Of a stretch of DNA of 32,445 nucleotides, positions 17,310 to 25,090 are shown one piece after another (position 1 is the first letter of the stretch; each line of letters starts with the position of its first letter). This DNA comes from JAAYCT01 sp964499575 (GTDB lineage Bacteria > Bacillota > Clostridia > Saccharofermentanales > Saccharofermentanaceae), in assembly GCA_964499575.1 (NCBI GenBank), contig CAZCLK010000018.1:1-32445 (forward strand), read 5' to 3'. The notes below the pieces were generated by a model that ran no database searches, had not been told where the DNA came from, and saw nothing but the letters and a program-made list of their open reading frames with translations. The position numbers and the translations under genes are program-made.

Positions 17310-18677
17310 TTATTCCCCGGAAATCGTCAATCCCTCGATGCGAAGAGACGGCGATCCGATTATGCCGGCTCCGGCCGGATTGAAATAAAGGTCATCCGCA
17401 ACCGAGACGACAGAATGAAGCAATTTAAAATAATTCCCGGATACGGTGATCTGGTCAACCGGACGGTCCGGTATTCCGTCAACGACGAGAAATCCTTCGC
17501 ATGAAAGAGAAAAATCTCCGGATATTTCGTTTGCTCCGGCATGAAGGCCGATCAAATATTTGATGAATAATCCATTACCCATGTCCGCAAGCAGAGATTC
17601 CCGGGATGATTTTCCGGGCACGATATAAAAATTAGTCGGGCCGATATCGATCGAACCTTTGTACCCCGAGCGAAATCCGTTGCCCGTTGACTCGATTCCT
17701 GCCGCTGCCGCAGTCTTACGGTTGTGCAAATATGTCAACAAAGTACCCTTATCGATCAACAATTTGTCCCGCGCGGAAACGCCTTCCGAATCAAATGGAA
17801 AGGACATAAACGAATCCGGATGGCTTGCATCATCACGAAGATCGACACATTCGGAGGCGATTTCTTCTCCGATTTTACCGTCAAGAAGCGAAAACCCCTT
17901 CTGGACCGCTTCCGCAGAGAAAACGCCACTGAAAGCGGTCAACATGTCCGCAGCCGCGCGGGCATCCAGGACCACAGAATATTTCCCGGAACGAATCGGC
18001 GCGGCACCGAGCTTGCTGAGCGCGTCTTCGGCGGCTTCCTTCGCTAGAGCGGAAATATCGATTTTATCGGGATCTCTTCCAATCCATAGACAGAAACCGG
18101 TTTTGGTCTGACCATCGGCAATACATCTGGAAGTTGCGAACACAGAAAGAATATTGTAAACAGAATGGCAGTTTAAACCTAACGAGTTTCGTATCGCCTG
18201 AGCCCCGACATTATAAGATAAAAAAAGTTCATCGACGGCAACGATCCTCGGATCATACTTAAGTATGGCATCTTCCAGTGCCAATGCGGTCTTCGAAAAA
18301 TAGTCGAAGTCCTTTTTATCCAGTTCCGCGGAGAAATTATCTGCTTTCGGATAATCTTTTTCACCCTCGAAAAGCGTCTCGTGCTCTTTGTTTTCTAAAA
18401 CTTCGCTGTTCTCGCGAGCCTTTTCGAGAAGAAAACGAGCCGCGTCCTCGTCGAAGACTTCCGTGAAAGAGTACCCCATCTGGTCGCCTATACGACCGCG
18501 AAAGGATAATCCGGACGTTGACGACGACTCGAATAAAACAATCTTATGTTCATGAACCTGCAGTTGAACGGATTCCTCCCCGCTGAAATACACTTCGGAC
18601 TCGGTAAAACCGGCTGAAGGAGACTGACTCAAGAGTAGTTCGATGAAGGAATCCGGTATTTCGATTCTGGTGCTCAT
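17310..18677 (-). CDS. tldE: TldE/PmbA family protein, partner of TldD
   Basis: TldE is the non-metal subunit of the TldD/TldE heterodimeric protease. In Escherichia coli this complex processes microcin B17 and degrades unfolded peptides. The 455-residue protein has the family's N-terminal modifier domain and the C-terminal segment GNGFRSGYKGSIDIGPTNF, but no HExxxH zinc motif, as expected for TldE. The start ATG 18677 overlaps the tldD stop as ATGA, with AGGA just upstream. An in-frame ATG at 18770 lies inside tldD. The pair is therefore translationally coupled. No peptide precursor gene was seen nearby. Confidence 0.92.
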   Translation of the reverse strand: MSTRIEIPDSFIELLLSQSPSAGFTESEVYFSGEESVQLQVHEHKIVLFESSSTSGLSFRGRIGDQMGYSFTEVFDEDAARFLLEKARENSEVLENKEHETLFEGEKDYPKADNFSAELDKKDFDYFSKTALALEDAILKYDPRIVAVDELFLSYNVGAQAIRNSLGLNCHSVYNILSVFATSRCIADGQTKTGFCLWIGRDPDKIDISALAKEAAEDALSKLGAAPIRSGKYSVVLDARAAADMLTAFSGVFSAEAVQKGFSLLDGKIGEEIASECVDLRDDASHPDSFMSFPFDSEGVSARDKLLIDKGTLLTYLHNRKTAAAAGIESTGNGFRSGYKGSIDIGPTNFYIVPGKSSRESLLADMGNGLFIKYLIGLHAGANEISGDFSLSCEGFLVVDGIPDRPVDQITVSGNYFKLLHSVVSVADDLYFNPAGAGIIGSPSLRIEGLTISGE

Positions 18678-20065
18678 ATATCGTCCTTTTGACCTCCAAC
18701 CGTAATTTCGGATACGCGTATCGTCGGTTGTCCGACATTGGTCGGAATATGACCGCTTGAAGCCCCGCACATTCCCTGAGCGAATTTCCGGTCGTTTCCG
18801 ACACGATCAATGTTGAGAAGAATATCGTGCCCTTTCCCGATCAGCGTTGCCCCTCGAACCGGCTCGGCCAGTTGACCGTTCCGGATCATATAGGCTTCGT
18901 TGACAGAAAAATTGAATTCTCCGGTTGACGGGTCAACCGATCCGCCACCCATATTGGCGGCGTAAATACCAAACGGAGTATCCGCGATGATTTGTTCTTT
19001 TGTATCGGATCCCGCATCGATGAACGTGTTGGACATTCGGGAAGTCGGCGCATATTTATAGTTCTGTCTTCTTCCCGCACCGTTCGGGACGGTGTTCATT
19101 CTCCTTGCTCCGATCCGGTCGATTAAATACCCCTTGAGCATTCCGTCTTGGATCAGAACGTGGCGCTCCGGAACGACCGCTTCGTCGTCTACAGTAAATC
19201 CGCCCCATTCGCCGCCGAGGGTCGGATCATCTATGGCGTTGACGACGGAGGAGGCAATTTGCGTGCCGATTTTTCCTGTAAAGACAGATGCGCCGATTCC
19301 GACCGCGGAAGCTTCCAACGCATGCCCGCACGCCTCGTGAAATATAACACCACCAAAGCCGTTTCCGATAACAACGGGAAACCGACCCGAGGGGCAAGGC
19401 CCGGCCTTGGCCATCGTCACGGCGATGCGGGCGGCTTCGTCTGCAAGTTCTTCGATCGGAAGCGATTTAGTAAACTCAAAGCCTCCGTTTCCGCCCGGAG
19501 CGAAATATCCGGTCTGCTTCTCATCTCCGAGTGTTGCGACGGCATCGATCATAAAACGCGTGCGAACGCGCTGATCCGTAACGTAATCACCTTCCGAGTT
19601 GGCAATCAGAACGCTGCGTTCCATGTCTGAATAAGAAGATGTCGTTTGAGTGATGATTTCGTTATAGGCCTTTGCCCGTGATGAAGCAAGTCGAAGAATA
19701 TCGGATTTTTCCTTTTGAGCGACCAGAAGCGGCGATATGACCGGCTTGCTCGAAAGATAATCAACCCTTCCGTTCAAAGAAATATGACGGGGCTGCGGAT
19801 CCTCCAGAAGAGATCGGGAAGCGTTTTTTGCCAAACGAATCAAAGTATTTTCGCTCAGATCGTTCGAATATACATAAACACTGCGTATTCCCATAAGAAC
19901 CCGGATACCCACGCCCAAATCGATCCCGGTGGAGGCGTTTTCGATAATGCCGTTCACTGCCGACAGTGACGATGATTTTGTTCTTTCGACGTACACTTCC
20001 GAAAAGTCCCCGCCGTAAGCAAGGGCAGCCGTCAGAACACGTTCGATGACGTTTTGATTCAACAT
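18674..20065 (-). CDS. tldD: TldD family zinc metalloprotease
   Basis: TldD is the catalytic subunit of the TldD/TldE complex, a cytoplasmic zinc protease that hydrolyses peptides threaded into its cavity. The 463-residue protein has the zinc motif HEACGH at 243-248. A conserved C-terminal segment with Cys433 (QGMCGASSGHIP) supplies a further ligand in characterised members. Its ATG at 20065 has GGAGAG upstream. It lies 71 bases after an acyl-CoA synthetase gene with no clear terminator between, so the three genes are probably one transcript. Confidence 0.95.
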   Translation of the reverse strand: MLNQNVIERVLTAALAYGGDFSEVYVERTKSSSLSAVNGIIENASTGIDLGVGIRVLMGIRSVYVYSNDLSENTLIRLAKNASRSLLEDPQPRHISLNGRVDYLSSKPVISPLLVAQKEKSDILRLASSRAKAYNEIITQTTSSYSDMERSVLIANSEGDYVTDQRVRTRFMIDAVATLGDEKQTGYFAPGGNGGFEFTKSLPIEELADEAARIAVTMAKAGPCPSGRFPVVIGNGFGGVIFHEACGHALEASAVGIGASVFTGKIGTQIASSVVNAIDDPTLGGEWGGFTVDDEAVVPERHVLIQDGMLKGYLIDRIGARRMNTVPNGAGRRQNYKYAPTSRMSNTFIDAGSDTKEQIIADTPFGIYAANMGGGSVDPSTGEFNFSVNEAYMIRNGQLAEPVRGATLIGKGHDILLNIDRVGNDRKFAQGMCGASSGHIPTNVGQPTIRVSEITVGGQKDDI

Positions 20066-20136
20066 AGTTGCTCTCCGTATGAGTTTCTCTCCGCTTTGAT
20101 CGTTAACAGGATCGAAAAGCCGGCGGATTCAGCCTT

Positions 20137-21843
20137 CTATTTATAGGTTCTGATGATCTTCTTGGATGTGGTCTTATCAAACTCGGTGTCCCGATAAACG
20201 ACCTTGCGGATCTGCTTATAGGAAACCAGTTGGTCGTTTACCTTTCGGGATTCGGCTTCAAGAAGCGACTGGATTGCATCGGGATCGGGATTATCGCCTA
20301 ACTTCTCGCGGACTGCTTCCATATTCGGGAATATCGTCGCGGTTACAATGATATCATCATGCATATCGTCTTCACCGGTCACAAGCGATTCGGTAATGAA
20401 GGGCGATCTGGACAGGAGGCCTTCGATTTCTTCCGGGAAGATATTCTTGCCGTTTTTGGAGATGATGACGTTCTTTTTCCTTCCGGTAATGATGACAAAA
20501 CCATTCTCGTCCATATACCCCAAATCTCCGGTGTGAAAATAACCTTTGTCGTCGATCGCTTCATGCGTCGCTTCATCGTTCTCGTAATAGCCCAACATGA
20601 CGTTCGGTCCTTTTCCGATGATTTCGCCGATGCCGTTCTCATCTTTATCGATGATCTGAATGTGAACACCGGGAAGCGGCAGTCCCGCAGAACGGTCGTT
20701 GAAGTCAACGTCCCGGTTGAGCGCCAAAATCGGCGCACACTCGGTCAGGCCGTAGCCCTGTATACAAAGAAATCCGAGTTTCTGCATGTCCGACAGGATC
20801 TTCGGGTCAATGCCCGCGCCGCCGGATATGAGCATTCTGAGGTTTCCTCCGAATCCGTCATGTACGGCATGAAATAACTTGCGACGCTTATCAATACCGA
20901 TCGCCCTCAGTGTCTGGCTGATCGCAAGTCCCAGTTTGAATTTTCTTGCCATCTTTTTGTCGGCGGTGGCCTTCTTCATGATCGCGCGATGGAACATCTC
21001 GAGCATCAGCGGAACCGCGAGAATGACGGACGCCTTGGCTTCCTTCAGGTTCTGGGTAATGTAACGAAGCCCTTCGCATTGAGCGATGGTTGAGCCTCTA
21101 TACGTCTGACACAGAAAGCCGCAGGTGCACTCATAGGTGTGGTGGATCGGCAGTACGGACAGAAAAACATCGGACGGATCGATATAGACCATCTTGCACA
21201 TCCCTTCGAGGTTTGCGCAGATATTGCGTTGGGATAGCATAACGGCCTTGGATTTGGCGGTCGTTCCGCTCGTGAAAAGCAGGATCGTCATATCCTCCGC
21301 ATTGATTTCGGCATCAAGAAAGTCACGGTTCCCCTCTTCAAGCAATTTTTTACCCTTTTCGAGAAGGTCCCAAAAATAGTGCGAATTATCTTTCGGATCG
21401 ATGTTATCCATGCAAATCAGATGCTTGACCGTACTGATCTGATCTTTGATCTCGTCGATTACCGGCTGTTTTGAAGAAGAGTAAACCACAATATCCGAAT
21501 AGGACCGGTTTAGTAGGCTGGCGATCTCATGAGCGGGAAGCTCCTTATCGATCGGAACGACGACGCCCGTACCGTTTGTTGTCGCCAAATAAGTAACGTA
21601 CCATTCATATCGGGTCTCCGACAGGATGGCGACACGGGAGCCTTTGCCGGAAAGTTGAACCAATGCTGTACCGAGAGCATCGACGTCGGCGCCGAAGGTT
21701 CTGTACGAAACATTCGTGTAGGGCTCTCCCCTGTTCTTCTTGATCATGAAAGCGGCTTTATCGTTAAAAAGTTTGACACTCTGCCGGAGCATGTCCCGTA
21801 AGTCTTTGATTTCACGGACCTCATAATACGGAATGTTTTTCAT
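20137..21843 (-). CDS. AMP-binding long-chain acyl-CoA synthetase (or acyl-ACP synthetase)
   Basis: Enzymes of this class activate fatty acids with ATP to the acyl-adenylate and then transfer them to CoA or another thiol. The 568-residue protein has the phosphate-binding TSGTTAKSK at 191-199, YGLTECAP, HTGDLGY and GRKKNVIISKNGKN. The C-terminal catalytic lysine region KTTSKKIIR is also present. No membrane segment is visible, so it is probably cytoplasmic or peripheral. AAGGGAG precedes the ATG, and a good promoter lies between it and the pyr operon. The exact acyl substrate cannot be told from sequence. Placement ahead of tldD and tldE is unexplained. Confidence 0.88.
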   Translation of the reverse strand: MKNIPYYEVREIKDLRDMLRQSVKLFNDKAAFMIKKNRGEPYTNVSYRTFGADVDALGTALVQLSGKGSRVAILSETRYEWYVTYLATTNGTGVVVPIDKELPAHEIASLLNRSYSDIVVYSSSKQPVIDEIKDQISTVKHLICMDNIDPKDNSHYFWDLLEKGKKLLEEGNRDFLDAEINAEDMTILLFTSGTTAKSKAVMLSQRNICANLEGMCKMVYIDPSDVFLSVLPIHHTYECTCGFLCQTYRGSTIAQCEGLRYITQNLKEAKASVILAVPLMLEMFHRAIMKKATADKKMARKFKLGLAISQTLRAIGIDKRRKLFHAVHDGFGGNLRMLISGGAGIDPKILSDMQKLGFLCIQGYGLTECAPILALNRDVDFNDRSAGLPLPGVHIQIIDKDENGIGEIIGKGPNVMLGYYENDEATHEAIDDKGYFHTGDLGYMDENGFVIITGRKKNVIISKNGKNIFPEEIEGLLSRSPFITESLVTGEDDMHDDIIVTATIFPNMEAVREKLGDNPDPDAIQSLLEAESRKVNDQLVSYKQIRKVVYRDTEFDKTTSKKIIRTYK

Positions 21844-21891
21844 CTTCGAAAATCTCCCTTCAACATGTCGCTGGCAAAAAAATATGCTTTC

Positions 21892-21920
21892 AGTATAAAC
21901 GAAGCGGCATGTCGATTCAA
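21892..21920 (-). promoter_or_regulatory. Promoter of the acyl-CoA synthetase-tldD-tldE unit
   Basis: On the minus strand TTGAAT (21920-21915) is followed after 17 bases by TATACT (21897-21892). It overlaps an inverted repeat CGGCAT/ATGCCG. The site separates this unit from the upstream pyr operon. Confidence 0.6.
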
Positions 21921-21935
21921 TGCCGTGCGGAGCCG

Positions 21936-22514
21936 TTATCCCGGAAGAACATATTGCGAAAGTTTTTTTCGGAGTAACTTCGGATTTATTAAGACTTCGC
22001 CCAAACGATTCCAGAATTGATCGGAGTGATTGAGGTAATAAAGGTGTGTCAGCTCATGGAAAAGAACATACTCGAAAAGTTCGTCCGGCAAATGATCCAG
22101 ATAACCGTTCAGCGAAATGTTTCCGAGAGAGGAACATGAACCCCAGGAGGTTTTCGAGAAACGAATGAAGATTCGTTTCGGCTTACGGCCGTCATAGCCG
22201 GATAAAAAGGAAGCCGCGCGCAACCGTACGCGATCGGCCAGCAAATGTTTGTCTTCATCGGGGCAGGCCGGAAGCGCGGTTTTTTTGGATAGGGCGGCAA
22301 TACGTTTCAATATCCAATCATGCCGCAAATCAATAATCTCGTCGGCGTATGCAAGCGAAAAATATCCCGGTGCCATAAGATGGACTTCGCCGAGTGCCGT
22401 AAGGCGGATGACCGCGCTTTTTCTTTTCGAGCGCGTCAGGCGGTACGGAATTCGATTAACCGGGGATACTCTGTCGCTCGTCACGGATTTACCGGAATAA
22501 GGCCTTCGGATCAT
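21936..22514 (-). CDS. YgjP-type (DUF45) zinc metallopeptidase
   Basis: The 192-residue protein carries the zinc-protease motif HELTH at 153-157, followed by NHSDQFW (162-168), the pattern of the YgjP/DUF45 family related to SprT and M48 peptidases. Before it comes the characteristic KTSWGSCSS...ISLN segment. No signal peptide or membrane segment is seen, so it is probably cytoplasmic. The physiological substrate of this family is not established. Its ATG overlaps the stop of the pyrE-like gene as ATGA, so it is the last, translationally coupled gene of the pyr operon. Confidence 0.9.
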   Translation of the reverse strand: MIRRPYSGKSVTSDRVSPVNRIPYRLTRSKRKSAVIRLTALGEVHLMAPGYFSLAYADEIIDLRHDWILKRIAALSKKTALPACPDEDKHLLADRVRLRAASFLSGYDGRKPKRIFIRFSKTSWGSCSSLGNISLNGYLDHLPDELFEYVLFHELTHLYYLNHSDQFWNRLGEVLINPKLLRKKLSQYVLPG

Positions 22515-23380
22515 GCGTCACATTCCGGGTATTTCGCGTATCCTTTGGAGATTGCCAGTTCTGCGCGTTCTTTGGCCTTGCCTCCGAGGGCGAGCTGATC
22601 CGAGATGAAGTTCGGATGAGACTGCAAAAATGCCTCCATATATCCGGAAGGACTGTTCATGAAATCCGTTACCATAAGAAACTGAGGTTTTGTGATTTTA
22701 TTCATCTCGAGGGCTTTTGCGAAAAACTCCGGTTTGATCTGCGTGAGGGTATGAAGAGACACACCTTCAGATGCGAGGTTATCGGCTCCGCCCTGTAAGC
22801 GGTCGACAACCGCGAGCGTATCGGATATCGTCGCGGAGCACTCGCGAATGACCGGAATCCAGACCCGTGTGTAGCTTGACGCCTCGGTAACCAGGTCTAC
22901 GATGTGCAACGACTTTTTACCGGACAGATCCGCTTCAAAAGCGTGGACGGTGTTTGCAAAATCATCGGTCGAATAGACGGCCTGGAAATCCTTAAATATC
23001 GATAAGTGCGGCTTATGAAGAAAATATGCGGGAAGCATCGAGAAGAAAAAGTCGCGGCGTTCTCCGCCGGAGATGAAATCAAAGGATAGACCTTTCGCCT
23101 TTTCGACGAGCATATCGATAACGGTTCTGTAGGAATCCGAACGCTCGTAAATCATGAGCATATGGTCCAGAAGAAGTTTCGGAAAAATGTTTCGATCACT
23201 GCTTGAGGCCGCCTCAATGATCGATAGGAGCTCCAGCGCTTCACGCTCACTGCCCAAAAGAAAATGCGTGTTGATATAAAATGGTCCCAGACGGCCGGAC
23301 GCGTACCAGAAAGGAGTTTCCGGATCGCTGACGCGTACGGCGTCCGTTGCGAAAAGCGAATCGATAATGCGGTTTTCCAT
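22511..23380 (-). CDS. Divergent orotate phosphoribosyltransferase-like protein in the pyrE position
   Basis: Canonical PyrE makes OMP from orotate and PRPP. This 289-residue protein is longer than the usual 200-230. It resembles PyrE at the N-terminus (FWYASGRLGPFYIN), where PyrE has the SG..SP.Y motif, and again at VVDRLQGGADNLASEGVSLHTLTQI near the C-terminal part of the fold. The PRPP-binding loop, normally VVDDxxTTGxS, reads HIVDLVTEASSY, so the second Asp and the Gly-rich part are missing. A helical insertion (about residues 45-95) adds to the length. I chose ATG 23380, which has GGAGGTA in front of it, over the ATG at 23395 that overlaps pyrD. It may be the operon's OPRT or an inactive relative. 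Confidence 0.8.
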   Translation of the reverse strand: MENRIIDSLFATDAVRVSDPETPFWYASGRLGPFYINTHFLLGSEREALELLSIIEAASSSDRNIFPKLLLDHMLMIYERSDSYRTVIDMLVEKAKGLSFDFISGGERRDFFFSMLPAYFLHKPHLSIFKDFQAVYSTDDFANTVHAFEADLSGKKSLHIVDLVTEASSYTRVWIPVIRECSATISDTLAVVDRLQGGADNLASEGVSLHTLTQIKPEFFAKALEMNKITKPQFLMVTDFMNSPSGYMEAFLQSHPNFISDQLALGGKAKERAELAISKGYAKYPECDA

Positions 23381-23385
23381 GATTG

Positions 23386-24306
23386 TTACCTCCATAATTC
23401 CAGTGTTCCGACGATGTCGGACAGCTCGCTGATATTGTTTGTTTCCGCGTACGCGCGAAGATCACCTGCGATCGTTAGAGGGGTTTCCGGATGAATCATC
23501 AGTGCCGTTCCGATCTCGACGGCTGACGCGCCGGCGATCATAAACTCCAGAACGTCTTTATAGTTCATCGCTCCGCCGCAACCGATGACGGGAATATCCA
23601 ACACACGGTGACATTCACTGACCATCCGCAAAGCGACCGGCTTGATCGCGGGTCCGGAAAGGCCTCCTGTATTATTTCTGAGTATCGGGCGACGCGTCCG
23701 GATATCGATCGCCATGCCCAGAAGCGTATTAATAGCGACGACGGCATCCGCCCCTCCCTCTTGAGCCGCAATGGCGGTGTCGGCAATCGATGTAACATTT
23801 GGCGTCAATTTCACCCATAGCGGAAGCGAAGTAACGGTACGGACCTTCCGGACCAAATCGCGAATTTCCTTCGGGGAAGATCCGATGATCATACAGCCCT
23901 CTTTTACATTCGGGCAGGACAGATTCAGCTCAAGCGCATCGATCTTGCCGGAATATTCGTTCAGCCGGGATGCCATCCGGATATAATCCTCCGTACTGTG
24001 TCCCGCCACGTTGACAATGACGCGCGTCCCCAGCGATGCCATGAAATCAAGGTCGTTTTCGATGAAATAATCGACGCCGGGGTTTTGAAGACCGACGCTG
24101 TTGAGCATTCCGGACGGTGTCTCCGCAACCCGGCATCCGTCGTTTCCAGCCCGGGGTAACGGTGTGAGTCCTTTGGAACAGATTCCTCCGACTTCAGAAA
24201 AATCGATGTAACCGGACAGTTCACGCCCGAAGTTGCAGGTGCCTGAGGCAAGGAGAATCGGGGATGATAAAGACAATCCGGCAATCTTTGCTTGTATGCT
24301 CACCAT
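23386..24306 (-). CDS. pyrD: Dihydroorotate dehydrogenase, class 1B catalytic subunit
   Basis: The FMN-containing subunit oxidises dihydroorotate to orotate and passes electrons to NAD+ through PyrK. The 306-residue protein shows LASGTCNFGREL near the N-terminus and LNLSCPN with Cys131. The Cys in this segment is the catalytic base of class 1 enzymes. VIGCGGAMNYKDVLEFMIAGA lies in the phosphate-binding region. The start is ATG 24306 or the adjacent GTG 24303, and the GTG gives better spacing to GGAGG. The gene overlaps the end of pyrK, and the two subunits form one complex. Confidence 0.95.
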   Translation of the reverse strand: MVSIQAKIAGLSLSSPILLASGTCNFGRELSGYIDFSEVGGICSKGLTPLPRAGNDGCRVAETPSGMLNSVGLQNPGVDYFIENDLDFMASLGTRVIVNVAGHSTEDYIRMASRLNEYSGKIDALELNLSCPNVKEGCMIIGSSPKEIRDLVRKVRTVTSLPLWVKLTPNVTSIADTAIAAQEGGADAVVAINTLLGMAIDIRTRRPILRNNTGGLSGPAIKPVALRMVSECHRVLDIPVIGCGGAMNYKDVLEFMIAGASAVEIGTALMIHPETPLTIAGDLRAYAETNNISELSDIVGTLELWR

Positions 24307-25082
24307 ATCACCTCCCGCGCATCGAAAACAGGTCCGTCTGCACAACAACGTTTATTGTCATAGGCGTGATCTTCTTTCGGGCTCTTGATCTTACACGTGC
24401 AAACCAGGCACATACCGACTCCGCACGCCATCCTGCGCTCAAGCGAGACATAGCAGGAAAGACCTTTCATAAAAGCCCACTCAGAGACTCTTTTCATCAT
24501 AATATCCGGTCCGACGGTGAAAACCGTTGCCTCCGAGATTTCGTCGTCACCAAGGCCTTCCAGAGCATCCAGAACGTTCCCGTGTATACCGATATCACCC
24601 TTGTCCGAGGTGACGATAAACTGATCCGCACAAGTTTTAAACTCGTCAATCAGACAAGTCTCTTCGCTTGATCGAAATCCCAATACGCTCAATGTCGGAA
24701 TCTTATTTGATCTCGCGTGAGATAATGCAAAATACAGCGGATATACACCGGTACCTCCGCCGACAAGAATTAACTTCTTAATACCGTCAACGGGGAAAGG
24801 ATTCCCCAAAGGGCCGAGTACGTCCACTTCCTGCCCCGGCTCATAGGAACAGATATCGCGGGTTCCTTCACCTACCACCCGAACACCAATAGAAAAATAT
24901 CCTCGCTCCGGATCGGTCTCACATACGCCGAAAGGACGCTTAAGAAGCTGATGACATGATATATTCACAAAATGTCCGGGTATCGCCGAAACGGCGATTT
25001 CAGGGCAATCGAACGTCAATAGAGACGAATCCTTATTGATTCTTCTTGTAAAAACGAGCCTCGCTTTATATTCCTTTTTCAT
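24300..25082 (-). CDS. pyrK: Dihydroorotate dehydrogenase electron transfer subunit PyrK
   Basis: PyrK carries FAD and a [2Fe-2S] cluster and links PyrD to NAD+. The 260-residue protein has an FAD-binding beta-barrel with KRPFGVCE. An NAD-binding fold with LVGGGTGVYPLY follows. The C-terminal cluster cysteines are Cys220, Cys225, Cys228 and either Cys246 or Cys247. Its presence fixes PyrD as class 1B. It starts 8 bases after carB, and its end overlaps the pyrD start. Confidence 0.96.
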   Translation of the reverse strand: MKKEYKARLVFTRRINKDSSLLTFDCPEIAVSAIPGHFVNISCHQLLKRPFGVCETDPERGYFSIGVRVVGEGTRDICSYEPGQEVDVLGPLGNPFPVDGIKKLILVGGGTGVYPLYFALSHARSNKIPTLSVLGFRSSEETCLIDEFKTCADQFIVTSDKGDIGIHGNVLDALEGLGDDEISEATVFTVGPDIMMKRVSEWAFMKGLSCYVSLERRMACGVGMCLVCTCKIKSPKEDHAYDNKRCCADGPVFDAREVIW

Positions 25083-25090
25083 CTTGTCCT

